Shown: positions 14,776 through 23,495 of the stretch, piece after piece | How positions within the stretch are numbered: position 1 is the stretch's first letter | How the letters are laid out: every line of letters starts with the position of its first letter | DNA from: Phenylobacterium sp. | GTDB lineage: Bacteria > Pseudomonadota > Alphaproteobacteria > Caulobacterales > Caulobacteraceae | DNA: 64,000 nt | Reading direction: 5' to 3' | NCBI RefSeq assembly: GCF_013822795.1 | Contig: NZ_PNLB01000001.1 | Span: forward strand, 300,673 to 364,672 | Made by a program: the position numbers and the translations under genes | Notes under the pieces: generated by a model | Database searches by the model: none | Seen by the model: only the letters and a program-made list of their open reading frames with translations | Told to the model about the DNA's origin: nothing

Positions 14776-16329
14776 ATGGCGTTAGCCCACACCGACGCAA
14801 GCGCGTCGGCCCCCTCGTGCGCGGCAGCGCGGCCAGTGGCGGGGGGGTATCCTGGCGCTGCCCTAGCGCTCGCTGAGCTCAGCGGCGGACGAATTACATT
14901 CATATCAGCGAGCCCAGCCTTCGCGGCGCGGCTTGGCGCGTCGCAGGATGTCGGCGGCCGGCGGCTGGAGGAGGTCTGCGGTCACGACGACCTGCGCCGC
15001 ATCCAGGGGCTGGTCGAGCGTTGCGCGCAGGGGCGGCGGCCAGGCCGGATCGACCGGGCGCTCCGCACCGGCGAGACGCCCGACGGCGTCCGCGTCTGGG
15101 CCTATCCCATGGACTGGGGCCCGGCCGGCGCCGTGCAGGTGATCTTGTCGATCCCGCCCACCGGCCGCTCGCACCACCTGACGACCCACAGCGAGACGCT
15201 GTTCGACCACCTGGGTCCGATCAGTTCGGGCATGCTGTACGTCTACGACATTCAGCAGCGGCGGACGCGTTACATTCACCCCCAGCTGGCCGAGAGCCTG
15301 GGACTGTCGCCGACCGGCGCGGGGCTGGCCGAGGTGCAGGATCGGCTGCATCCGAGCGACGTTCTCGTGCTGCAGCGCCATCTCGAGAGCATGGCCGGCC
15401 TGGGCGACCACGAGGTCTGCGAGACGCAGCTGCGGCTCCGCGGCGCCGATGGCGAGTGGCGGATCGTGCAGTCGCGAGCCCGGGTGTTCTCCCGCACGCC
15501 GGACGGGCTGGTCCGCAGGGTGATCGGCGTCGCCTCCGACGTCACCGCGGCGGTCGCCCAGACGAACGCGCTGGCCCAGGCCAAGGCCGATGTCGCCCGC
15601 GCCGAACTGGACGAGCGGCGGCGGATCGGGCGTGAGCTGCACGACTCCACCACTCAGCACCTAGTGGCCATCGGCCTGTCGCTGGCGGCGCTGGAGCGGC
15701 GGACGGTGTTCGACGAAAGCCATCAGGCGATCTTGCGCGACATCCGCAATTCGATCGCGGCCGCGCATCGCGAGATCCGCACCTTCTCGTTCATGCTGCA
15801 TCCGCCGCAGGCGAGCGGCGGCGACCTGGCCGAGCGGCTGCGCGTCTTCGCCGACGGCTTCGGTCGCCGGGCTTCGCTGCGCATCTCGGTGGACGTAGTG
15901 GGCCAGCCGCGCGACGCCTCCAGCGCCATGGAGGGGGCCCTGTTCCGCATCTTCCAGGAGGCGCTGATGAACGTGCACCGGCATACGGCCGCGCGCAGCG
16001 TGCGCGTGGTGCTGAACTATGTCGGCGCCGAGGTCTCGCTGATGGTCGAGGACGACGGCGGCAAGTTGGCCAGCGATCGCATCCCCGTGGTCGATCACGA
16101 GACCGGGGTCGGCATCGGCAGCATGCGCGGGCGCTTGATCGAGCTCGGCGGGCGACTGGACCTGGAGTCCGGGGATGGCGGCTTGCGGCTGAAGGCCCAG
16201 CTGCCGCTAGCGCGGGTTGCGGAGATCAAGCCTGCGCGTCGCGCGAAGCGCGTGGCCGGGGAGGAGCGCTCGTTTGCGCCCCGCGATCGGGAGATCAGGC
16301 CCGAACGGGCGCCGCCGCGGCTGGCCTGA
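14776..16329 (+). CDS. PAS-domain sensor histidine kinase (HisKA_3/NarX type)
   Basis: 517 residues, cytoplasmic (no membrane span from this start). Two PAS-like regions (about 30-120 and 145-255, the second with MLYVYDIQQRRTRYIHPQ and a PAC-like end RRVIGVASDVT), then a HisKA_3 dimerisation domain with phospho-acceptor His289 in ERRRIGRELHDSTTQHLVAI, and a HATPase domain (FQEALMNVHRHTAA, VEDDGG, GIGSMRGRLIELGG). ATG 14776 follows GGGAG; earlier in-frame ATGs at 14671 and 14680 would add 30-35 low-complexity residues. The Arg-rich C-terminal tail is unusual. Pairs with the divergent NarL-type regulator. Confidence 0.9.
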   Translation: MALAHTDASASAPSCAAARPVAGGYPGAALALAELSGGRITFISASPAFAARLGASQDVGGRRLEEVCGHDDLRRIQGLVERCAQGRRPGRIDRALRTGETPDGVRVWAYPMDWGPAGAVQVILSIPPTGRSHHLTTHSETLFDHLGPISSGMLYVYDIQQRRTRYIHPQLAESLGLSPTGAGLAEVQDRLHPSDVLVLQRHLESMAGLGDHEVCETQLRLRGADGEWRIVQSRARVFSRTPDGLVRRVIGVASDVTAAVAQTNALAQAKADVARAELDERRRIGRELHDSTTQHLVAIGLSLAALERRTVFDESHQAILRDIRNSIAAAHREIRTFSFMLHPPQASGGDLAERLRVFADGFGRRASLRISVDVVGQPRDASSAMEGALFRIFQEALMNVHRHTAARSVRVVLNYVGAEVSLMVEDDGGKLASDRIPVVDHETGVGIGSMRGRLIELGGRLDLESGDGGLRLKAQLPLARVAEIKPARRAKRVAGEERSFAPRDREIRPERAPPRLA

Positions 16330-16334
16330 GGGCT

Positions 16335-16997
16335 CTAGCGCGCGGTCAGCACCACCCCGAGCAGCACCGCGGCCCAGTGAACGCCGGCTCCGGCCACGAC
16401 GTGGCCGTGCCAGATGGCTCGTGCATAGCGCAGTTGCTTGTTCAGATAGAACGCCACGCCGCTGGAATAGAGCAGCCCGCCGATCGCCAGCAGTAGCACG
16501 GTGAGGCTGGTGGCGTTGGCTAGCAGCGGCTTGAACGCCACGAGCACGATCCAGCCGAGCAGCAGATAGGCCGCAACCCAGACCCGGCGTCCGACGCCGG
16601 GCAGCAGCACCTTGCCCAGGGCGCCGAAAGCGGCGACCGACCACACCGCCGCGGTCATGCCCCAGGCCCAGGCGCCGGTCAGGGTCTGGGTCGTGAACGG
16701 CGTGTAGGAGCCGGCGATCATCAGGAAGATCCCGGCGTGATCGAGCCGGCGCAGGGTGGGCCGAAAGCGCGGCTTGGCGAAGTTGTAGGCGGTCGAAAAC
16801 CCGAGCATGGCCAGTAAGCCAAGCGCGTAGATGCCGACCGCGAACGCCATGCTGAGCGACTGGGCCCTGACCGCCAGGGTGAGCAGCACGATCCCGCCGA
16901 CCAGAGCGAGCGTCAGGCCGACGACGTGCACGACCAGGTCGGCGCACTTGGCGCTGGCGGTCGGGTAATGGCGTGGCGGAATCGCGGGCGGATTCAT
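16335..16997 (-). CDS. haemolysin III family (TrhA/PAQR-like) membrane protein
   Basis: 220 residues with seven hydrophobic segments. Family marks: ADLVVHVVGLTLA near the N-terminus, the mid-protein LDHAGIFLMIAGSYTPF (conserved DH..I...IAG.YTP), and IWHGHVVAGAGVHW near the C-terminus with metal-ligand-type histidines. Homologues affect membrane fluidity or lipid homeostasis. Convergent with the kinase gene and separated from it by five bases. Confidence 0.9.
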   Translation of the reverse strand: MNPPAIPPRHYPTASAKCADLVVHVVGLTLALVGGIVLLTLAVRAQSLSMAFAVGIYALGLLAMLGFSTAYNFAKPRFRPTLRRLDHAGIFLMIAGSYTPFTTQTLTGAWAWGMTAAVWSVAAFGALGKVLLPGVGRRVWVAAYLLLGWIVLVAFKPLLANATSLTVLLLAIGGLLYSSGVAFYLNKQLRYARAIWHGHVVAGAGVHWAAVLLGVVLTAR

Positions 16998-17172
16998 GGG
17001 GGAGGCTCCTGATCCTGGCGTCGGCGAACGATAGCAGGTTCCGGACGCGAGGCGAGGGCGGCGAGACCGCCCAATAGGCGAAAGGGCTTATTCAATCTGG
17101 ATTTATGTGCTTACGATCATTGAAGTAATCGAAGGGTGATGCTTCCGGCCGCAATAGTGCAGGGATGTGTTG

Positions 17173-19032
17173 ATGTCCGTCGAGCGTCAGGATGCCGGGC
17201 AGCAGCGCCTCTCAGGTGGGCGCCTGATCGCCCATGAGGGGGCTGCATACCTGGCGGCCTTTCTGCTGGTCCTGGCTGTCGCTGCGGCGGTCGAGCTGGC
17301 CCTGATCAACGACCTCCGACTTGAACGATTCAGCGCCGTGCTGCTGGCCGGGGTGCTGGTCATCGCCGCGGCCCTCGGGCTTGGCTATGGCTTGGCGGCG
17401 GGCGCCGCGGCGCTGGCGGCGCTGCAGTTGGCGGCCCGAACGGTTTTGCCGCAGGGATGGTTGTCGCAAGACGGGCTGCTGTTTGCGCTGCTTGGCGCGG
17501 CGGTGGTCGCGGCCGGGCTCTATGCCGATGTCGCGCGCCGCAGGGAGAGCGCGGCGCGGGCGCTGATGGCGGTCGGCGGGCGGCTGTCGGCGCATGTGTC
17601 GGACACCGCGCTTGGTCAGTTCATGCGCAGCGTCCGCGGCGAGCGGCTGTCGGGCGCCGAGATCCTCGAGAACACCGCGCGCACCGGGGTCTGTGTGCTG
17701 ATCGTCGGCGCCGGATGGGCGCTGGCGCGGGTGGCGGGCGACGCCTTGGGGCCGGGCGCCACCCAGCTGATTTTGACCGGCGCGGTGCTGCTGATCGGCG
17801 CGGCGCTAGGGAGCAGCCTGGGACTGGCCGGCGGCGTGCTGACCATGTTGGCGGCGCTGGCGTTCCCGCCTACGCCTGGACAGCTCGCAGGTTCGCCGTC
17901 GGTGATCGCCTTTGAGCTGCTGATGTACGCCGTGTTCGGCTGGGGCGCCGGCTATCTGGCCGACCGGTTGCAGCAAGAGCGGCGGGCCATGGACGGCCTG
18001 ACCGCCGCCAGCCGTGAGTTCGCAGCCGGGGCCGACGAGGCGAGCGTGCGCCAGATCCTGCTGGAGAGCCTGGTGAAGGTCACCGGCGGCGGCGCAGTCG
18101 AGCTGGTCGACGAGACCGGCGGCGCGGGACTGAGCACGCCTTCGGCGGCGGGCGGGCGCTGGCGCGAGCGGGCGCTGTCCTCGGACGGCCGGGTGGTGGG
18201 CGTGGCGCGCTGGTCGCCCGGCGCAGGGCGCGGCCGCAAGGAGGCGGACGACGAGGTCGCCGCCGCGGTGATCGATCTCGGGGCCTCGGCGATCGTCCGG
18301 GCGCGGCTCGGCGTCGAGAAGGCTGACATGGAGTTTCGGGCCCGGACCGAGCAACTGCGGACCATCCTGCTCGACGCGGTCTCGCACCACTTCCGCTCGC
18401 CGCTGGCCGGGATCCTCGGGTCGGCCACCAGCATTCTGAGCCTGCCCGAGCAGCACGACCGCGAGGCGCGGCGCGAGTTGCTGCTGATCATCAAGGAGCA
18501 GGCCAATCGGCTGAACCGCTATGTCGAGAACTTCCTCAGCGTGGCGCGGCTGGAGTCCGGGGCCATCGACGTCAACCCGACCGAGGTTGCGCTGGAGCCG
18601 CTGCTCTACGACGTCTGGGAGACGTTCGGAGAGGCCGGCGGCGCGCGGCGGTTCCTGCATGTCGAGGTGGGCGAGACGAGCGTAGTGGCCGATCACGGCC
18701 TGCTGACCCAGGTGGCCGGCAACATTCTCGAGAACGCCATCAAGTTCAGCGGCGAGGGTTCGATGGTCGCGGTCCGCGCACGGCGCGAGGGCGAGACGAT
18801 CGTCATGACCGTCACCGACCAGGGCGGCGGTGTCGCCCCCGGCGTGGTCGACCGGATCTTCGACCGGTTCTTTCGTGGGCAATCGACCCCGGCCCCGGGA
18901 CTGGGGTTGGGGCTCTACATCACGCGCAGTCTCGTCGAGATACTGGGCGGTTCGGTCCGGGCGCAGAACCGGTCGGACGGGGAGAGCGGGCTGGTGATCA
19001 GCGTCAGCCTGCCGGCGGGGAGGGGAACATGA
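17173..19032 (+). CDS. KdpD-like sensor histidine kinase lacking the KdpD/Usp sensor
   Basis: 619 residues. Two blocks of membrane spans, about residues 25-125 and 170-265 (each resembling DUF4118), then a GAF-like segment (REFAAGADEASVRQILLESL), then HisKA with His405 in LLDAVSHHFRSPLAGILGSA (the KdpD-type H-box) and HATPase (NILENAIKFS, TDQGGGV, GLGLGLYITRSLVEILGG). KdpD proper starts with a cytoplasmic KdpD-ATP-binding domain and a universal-stress domain, both absent here. ATG 17173 is preceded by AGGGA (17161-17165). The stop overlaps the regulator gene by ATGA. No kdpFABC nearby, so the signal may not be potassium. Confidence 0.85.
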   Translation: MSVERQDAGQQRLSGGRLIAHEGAAYLAAFLLVLAVAAAVELALINDLRLERFSAVLLAGVLVIAAALGLGYGLAAGAAALAALQLAARTVLPQGWLSQDGLLFALLGAAVVAAGLYADVARRRESAARALMAVGGRLSAHVSDTALGQFMRSVRGERLSGAEILENTARTGVCVLIVGAGWALARVAGDALGPGATQLILTGAVLLIGAALGSSLGLAGGVLTMLAALAFPPTPGQLAGSPSVIAFELLMYAVFGWGAGYLADRLQQERRAMDGLTAASREFAAGADEASVRQILLESLVKVTGGGAVELVDETGGAGLSTPSAAGGRWRERALSSDGRVVGVARWSPGAGRGRKEADDEVAAAVIDLGASAIVRARLGVEKADMEFRARTEQLRTILLDAVSHHFRSPLAGILGSATSILSLPEQHDREARRELLLIIKEQANRLNRYVENFLSVARLESGAIDVNPTEVALEPLLYDVWETFGEAGGARRFLHVEVGETSVVADHGLLTQVAGNILENAIKFSGEGSMVAVRARREGETIVMTVTDQGGGVAPGVVDRIFDRFFRGQSTPAPGLGLGLYITRSLVEILGGSVRAQNRSDGESGLVISVSLPAGRGT

Positions 19033-19709
19033 GTGCGGCGAGCATCCTGATTGTCGAGGACGAAGAACAGCTGCAGCGGATGCTCCGCTCAGCGCTGACC
19101 CAGGCCGGCTACATGGTGGTGACGGCCAAGTCGGGGTTGGAGGCCCTGGAGCAGCTGGTTCGCAACGAGTTCGGGGTGGTGTTGCTGGACCTCGGCCTGC
19201 CCGACATGGACGGCAAGGAAGTCATCGCCCAGGCGCGTTCAATCTCGCGCGCGCCGTTCCTGGTGGTGTCGGCCCGCGGCTCGGAGCGCGAGAAGATCGC
19301 GGCCCTGGACCTGGGCGCCAACGACTATGTGGCCAAGCCGTTCGACATGGGCGAGCTGATGGCGCGGATCCGCGTGGCGCTGCGCATCCCGCAGCCGGCG
19401 TCCGCCAGCAAGGCGGCGGCCGGCGGCCTGCACGTGGATGTGGCCGTGCGGCGGGCGACGGTGGACGGCGCCTCGGTGCGGCTGTCGCGCAAGGAGACCG
19501 AGCTGCTGGCGCTGTTGATGGACGCGCGCGGCGAGGTGGTGACCCACGACGCCATCATCGAGGCGATCTGGGGACGCGGAACCGAGGCCGACTTCATGAA
19601 CGTGCGGGTGCTGGCCTGGCAGGTGCGGCGCAAGATCGAGCCGGACGCGGCGGCGCCGCGGTTCCTGATCGCCGAGGCCGGGCTGGGCTATCGGCTGAGC
19701 CTCGATTGA
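19029..19709 (+). CDS. KdpE-like OmpR-family response regulator
   Basis: 226 residues. Receiver domain with EDEE at 10-13, Asp54 (VVLLDLGLPDMDG) and Lys in DYVAKPF; C-terminal winged helix (VRLSRKETELLALLMDARGEVVTHDAIIEAIWG, VLAWQVRRKIE, GLGYRL), the KdpE pattern. Co-translated with the kinase (start overlaps its stop). Target unknown; the next gene downstream is the TadG operon, about 195 bases away. Confidence 0.9.
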   Translation: MSAASILIVEDEEQLQRMLRSALTQAGYMVVTAKSGLEALEQLVRNEFGVVLLDLGLPDMDGKEVIAQARSISRAPFLVVSARGSEREKIAALDLGANDYVAKPFDMGELMARIRVALRIPQPASASKAAAGGLHVDVAVRRATVDGASVRLSRKETELLALLMDARGEVVTHDAIIEAIWGRGTEADFMNVRVLAWQVRRKIEPDAAAPRFLIAEAGLGYRLSLD

Positions 19710-19904
19710 GGATTTAATTACGCAATTTGCAGTAAATCTCCATGTTAAGATTTCTGTTAAGAAACTCTCGCTCGCTCATTGTTTGAGTAGATGCGGTAGA
19801 TTCCCGTATTGGGTGTTCGACTATTGAATTGATCGGAGAGTTGGACTTCTATTGAGCTCCAGCGCCGCGCTTGGAGCGGCGCCCCAGCAGGTGGGCTGTC
19901 TGTC
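19710..19904. promoter_or_regulatory. AT-rich upstream region of the tadG block with paired TTAA motifs
   Basis: 195 bases, AT-rich relative to the coding DNA. TTAAG and TTAAG occur as a direct pair at about 19744-19759 with an eight-base gap, one base longer than the TTAA-N7-TTAA CtrA consensus of Caulobacter. No clear ribosome site precedes ATG 19905. It probably contains the promoter of tadG-tadE-tadE. Confidence 0.4.
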
Positions 19905-21278
19905 ATGGGCGGAGTCTGCAAGCCATTACAGGGCGCCTCGCGGAGGCTGCTGGCGCGGCTGTCCGGCTTTGGTTCGGAGCGGCGCGGCAGTGTCAGTCCG
20001 ATGCTGACCCTGATGATCATTCCGCTGGTCGGGATGCTGGGCATGGCCACCGAGGCCTCCAGCTGGTTTTTCGCCCAGCGCTCGATGCAGGCCGCGGCTG
20101 ACGCCGCCGTCCTGGCCGCGGCGACCAACGGCTGCGACGCCACGCAGGCCACCTGCGTCGACGCCAAGACCCCCTATTACAACGTCGAGGCCGGGTCGGT
20201 GGCGAGCCGGTTCGGCTTCGTCAACGGCTCGGCCAACACCACGGTGACGGCGATCAACACCGCGCAATGCCCCGCGCCGCTGACCGAGGCGAACTGCTAT
20301 CGGGTGACGATCTCCCGGCTGATGCCGGTCAACCTGACCCGCATCGTCGGCTTCCAGGGCAATTACACCACCGACGCGGGGCCGGCGCAGAGGGTTGTGG
20401 CTTCTGCGGTAGCCTCGCCGAGGCAGCGGGGGTCCTATTGCCTTCTGGCTTTGGCTGCGGGCGGTGCCGGCGTCGAGGGCATCCGGTGCAACGGCTGCAA
20501 CGCAGCTAACATGGCGGGGTGCCGCGTCGGCACCAACGGGACGGCGCGCTGCAACGGCGGCAATCTGAACGCGGCCGGTTCCGACGCCGGCGGCAACCGG
20601 AGCGACTGTGCTGCGGGCGGCGCCGGGACGACTGGCGTGGCGCCGATTCCTGACCCTTACAAAATTCTCGCGGCGAAGATCCCGCCCGACACCTGCGAGG
20701 GTAAGTACGCAGGCGTTACGGTGACCGCCACCACGCTGACTGTCAGCGCGACGCCGACGACCTACTGCGGCGGCGTGACGTTCAGCAATGGCGTCACGAT
20801 TTCGGGCAACGGTGTGATCGTGGTCAGAAGGGGCAGTCTCACCGTGCCGGGTGGGCGGACCCTAAAGACCGCCGCCGGCTCTCACCTGACGATCATCTTC
20901 TCCGGCCCCCACGCCAACAATGTCACCCACAATCTGAACGTGGACACGGCTGATTTCGCGGCGCCGACTTCAGGCGATTGGTCGGGCGTTGCAGTCTACC
21001 AGGACCCAGCCTTGACCAGCGGCGTCGACTACACGGTGTCGGGCAATCGTCCGACCTGGAACATTACCGGGTTGGTCTACATGCCAAATGCGTCGCTAAA
21101 CATTGGCGGCATCGTCAACAAGGCGAGCAATGGCCACAACTGCTTCGCCTTGGTGGTCGACACATTCCGGTCCAACGGCACGACGACGTTCCTTGAGCAA
21201 CAGACGGAGTGCCCGCAGGCCGGTCTGAAGCCGCCGACCGCGGCCGACTACGTCACTCGAACGGCGCTGGTCCAATGA
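19905..21278 (+). CDS. TadG-like pilus assembly protein with cysteine-rich C-terminal domain
   Basis: 457 residues. The N-terminal region matches TadG/TadE-type pseudopilin-like proteins: GSERRGSVSPMLTLMIIPLVGMLGMATEASSWFFAQRSMQAAADAAVLAAA, read in segments as a charged end, one membrane span and an Ala-rich amphipathic helix. A glycine-, asparagine- and cysteine-rich segment follows (about 185-245, with CNGCNAANMAGC and more), then a beta-rich Thr/Val/Gly domain. I do not recognise a von Willebrand A domain, which many TadG proteins carry. ATG overlap (ATGA) couples it to the TadE gene. Probably inner-membrane anchored and part of the Flp pilus. Confidence 0.75.
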   Translation: MGGVCKPLQGASRRLLARLSGFGSERRGSVSPMLTLMIIPLVGMLGMATEASSWFFAQRSMQAAADAAVLAAATNGCDATQATCVDAKTPYYNVEAGSVASRFGFVNGSANTTVTAINTAQCPAPLTEANCYRVTISRLMPVNLTRIVGFQGNYTTDAGPAQRVVASAVASPRQRGSYCLLALAAGGAGVEGIRCNGCNAANMAGCRVGTNGTARCNGGNLNAAGSDAGGNRSDCAAGGAGTTGVAPIPDPYKILAAKIPPDTCEGKYAGVTVTATTLTVSATPTTYCGGVTFSNGVTISGNGVIVVRRGSLTVPGGRTLKTAAGSHLTIIFSGPHANNVTHNLNVDTADFAAPTSGDWSGVAVYQDPALTSGVDYTVSGNRPTWNITGLVYMPNASLNIGGIVNKASNGHNCFALVVDTFRSNGTTTFLEQQTECPQAGLKPPTAADYVTRTALVQ

Positions 21279-21838
21279 ATGCGCGCAGGCCCAAGCGGGC
21301 AGGTTTCTGGCGGGACGACGCCGGCGCGGCTGCGGTCGAGTTCGTGCTGTGGCTGTCGCTGCTGGTCTTGCCGCTGATCAACGCCGTCGACCTCGGCGTC
21401 TATGTCTTCAAGAAAATGCAGGTGGAGATGGCCGCCCAGGCGGGCACGCATGCGGCTTGGCGTTTGTGCGACCAGAGCGCCGAGCTGCCGGCGGTGGCCA
21501 ACTGCACGGGGCTGGCCACGACCATTCAGACCGCGGTGCAGTCGACGACCCTGGGCGCGACGGTCACCGTCGCCGCGGCCAGTCCGGCTGAGGGCTATTA
21601 CTGCGTCAACAGCTCCGGGGCGCTGACCCTGGTTGGCGCGGCCGGGAGGATCGGGTTGGCGCCGACCAAGCCAAACCCGTTCACCTGCGAAGCGCAGTTC
21701 AGCGGCTCAAAGACGGTTCCCGGCGACTATGTGCAGGTCACGGTGACCTATCCCTATCAGCCGATCTTCAGCCAGGCCTCGATCGCGAGCCTGCTGACCA
21801 CGCCGATCACCAAGACCGCCTGGATGCGGCTGAACTGA
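21275..21838 (+). CDS. tadE: TadE-like pseudopilin
   Basis: 187 residues. Charged N-terminus, then the TadE signature DDAGAAAVEFVLWLSLLVLPLINAV (pseudopilin-type G/A-A-x-V-E-F and a hydrophobic helix), then an exported domain with four cysteines ending ITKTAWMRLN. Established: TadE/TadF are processed by the Tad prepilin peptidase and act as minor pilins. ATG 21275 overlaps the TadG stop. Confidence 0.85.
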   Translation: MNARRPKRAGFWRDDAGAAAVEFVLWLSLLVLPLINAVDLGVYVFKKMQVEMAAQAGTHAAWRLCDQSAELPAVANCTGLATTIQTAVQSTTLGATVTVAAASPAEGYYCVNSSGALTLVGAAGRIGLAPTKPNPFTCEAQFSGSKTVPGDYVQVTVTYPYQPIFSQASIASLLTTPITKTAWMRLN

Positions 21839-21839
21839 A

Positions 21840-22229
21840 ATGGGCGCGATGCGGAGCTTGATGGGCAGGCTGGGGCGAGACGAGACCGGTTCCTCGGCAG
21901 TCGAATTCGTGCTGATCCTCGTGCCGATGGTCCTGCTGACCATTGGGGCGATCAATCTGAGCCTGATGGTCTATACGGTCGCGAACCTGAACTATGCGGC
22001 CGAGGACGCGGCGCGTTGCAACGCCGTGAAGAAGACGACCTGCACCAACGCGGCGACGACCAACACCTATGGCCGGGGGCGCTACAAAGGACCGGGCGTT
22101 CCGACCTTTACGGCCACCAACCCCGCCTGCGGCAGTCGAGTGGTGGGGACGGTGCCCTACGTGTTCACGACGGGGCTGACCTCGACGACGTTCACGCTGT
22201 CGTCGCAGGCCTGCTATCCGGCGACCTGA
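21840..22229 (+). CDS. second TadE/TadF-like pseudopilin
   Basis: 129 residues. The N-terminus RDETGSSAVEFVLILVPMVLLTIGAINLSLMVYTVA carries the same prepilin-like motif (G-S-S-A-V-E-F), followed by NYAAEDAARCNAVKKTTC and a short cysteine-containing domain. It starts one base after the first tadE stop and ends the block. Either TadE or TadF role is possible; length favours the smaller pseudopilin. Confidence 0.82.
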   Translation: MGAMRSLMGRLGRDETGSSAVEFVLILVPMVLLTIGAINLSLMVYTVANLNYAAEDAARCNAVKKTTCTNAATTNTYGRGRYKGPGVPTFTATNPACGSRVVGTVPYVFTTGLTSTTFTLSSQACYPAT

Positions 22230-22244
22230 AGGCGGCGTTCCCGG

Positions 22245-22433
22245 TCAGATCAGGTTGAGACCGAGCTTGGCGGTGATGCCTGGCAGCAGGAAGGTGTAGA
22301 GGGCCAGGGCGATCGCGTAGAGCGATCCCAAGACGGGCCGACCCTCGCGGAAATTGATCACGACGCCGGCCAGCATCGGGCCGCTGATCGGGCCGATGAT
22401 GAAGTAGGGCGCCAGTCGCTTGAAGCGGGACAC
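22245..22433 (-). CDS. 62-residue membrane protein, function unknown
   Basis: Small protein with two hydrophobic segments (APYFIIGPISGPMLAGVVINF and LGSLYAIALALYTFLLPGI). GTG 22433 is chosen because GGAGGG stands six bases upstream; an in-frame TTG at 22466 has no such signal. Opposite strand to the tad and ABC genes. I do not recognise a family. Coding is supported by the ribosome site and the sensible membrane profile. Confidence 0.65.
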   Translation of the reverse strand: MSRFKRLAPYFIIGPISGPMLAGVVINFREGRPVLGSLYAIALALYTFLLPGITAKLGLNLI

Positions 22434-22529
22434 CTTCGACCCTCCAAGGACACTGCGGTTGTTCAAACGAGCATGGCGTAATCAGCAGCGTTAGCAAAAG
22501 ATTAATCGCGACAGTGGGAGCCTGCCGCC

Positions 22530-23495
22530 ATGCAGACTGGGGCCGCCCCTGACGCCTTGCGCGTCGACGCGCTCGCCAAGCGTTTCGCCGGCGGGGGAGG
22601 GGTCGTCGACGTCTCCATGCGGCTGGCGGCCGGCAGCATCACCGGCTTCATCGGCGTCAACGGCGCCGGCAAGAGCACGACGCTGCGCTGTATCCTTGGT
22701 TTGCTGACCCCCGACGCCGGGAAGGTTGAGATGTTCGGCGCGGCCGCCGACCGCGATGCGCGGCGACGGGTCGGGTTCCTGCCCGAAGAGCGCGGCCTGT
22801 TCCCGCGCGAGCGGGCGCGCGACGTCATCGCCTTTCATGCGCGGCTGAAGGGATTGGAGAAGGCGGCCGCCTTTCACGCCGCCGACCGATTGCTGGAGCG
22901 CATCGGCCTGGCCGAGCGTCGACGCGCGCGGGTGGGGGAGCTGTCGAAGGGCAACGCCCAGCGGGTGCAGTTGCTCTGCGCGCTGGCCCACGGCCCGGAC
23001 CTGCTGCTCCTAGACGAACCGTTCTCCGGCCTCGATCCGATCGCCCAGGGCGAGGTGCATTCGTTGTTCTCGGAATTCCGCGCCGGCGGCGGGGCGATCC
23101 TGTTTTCGACCCATGCGATGTCCGCGGCCGAGAGCCTATGCGACCGGGTGGTGATCCTGGCCGGCGGGCGCACGGTGTTCGAAGGCGCGGTCGCCGAGGC
23201 GGCTGCGGCCTCTCCGCATGGGGCGGTGGTGGTGACGCCTGACGACGGCGGACTGGCGCGGGCCGTCGCCGCGGTCGGCGGGAGCCTCGTGCCGATGGCC
23301 ACGCGGATCGGCGAGGCCGCGCGCTGGCGCGTGACCTTGCCGGCGGAGGTGACGCACCCGGCGCTGATGCGCGCCCTGGCCGACCAGTCCGTTCCGATCT
23401 TTGCGTTCGAGCCGATCAAGTCGGACCTGGAGGGCGCGTTCTGGCGGCTGGCGTCGGACGCACCGCCGGCGCGCGCGGAGCGGAAGGTCGCATGA
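22530..23495 (+). CDS. ABC transporter ATP-binding protein (NatA-type)
   Basis: 321 residues. Walker A GVNGAGKST (about residue 45), Q-loop region RRVGFLPEERGLFP, signature LSKGNAQRVQ, Walker B LLLLDEPFSGLDP and H-loop STHAMS. The C-terminal extension ending in EPIKSDLEGAFWRL is like NatA/exporter ATPases. Overlaps the permease gene by ATGA (23492). Exporter substrate unknown (Na+ or organic compounds in NatAB relatives). Confidence 0.92.
   Translation: MQTGAAPDALRVDALAKRFAGGGGVVDVSMRLAAGSITGFIGVNGAGKSTTLRCILGLLTPDAGKVEMFGAAADRDARRRVGFLPEERGLFPRERARDVIAFHARLKGLEKAAAFHAADRLLERIGLAERRRARVGELSKGNAQRVQLLCALAHGPDLLLLDEPFSGLDPIAQGEVHSLFSEFRAGGGAILFSTHAMSAAESLCDRVVILAGGRTVFEGAVAEAAAASPHGAVVVTPDDGGLARAVAAVGGSLVPMATRIGEAARWRVTLPAEVTHPALMRALADQSVPIFAFEPIKSDLEGAFWRLASDAPPARAERKVA

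Noticed and set aside
17173..19032. Full KdpD assignment with gene symbol
   Set aside because: The KdpD and Usp domains are missing and no kdpFABC is present, so only KdpD-like is supported.
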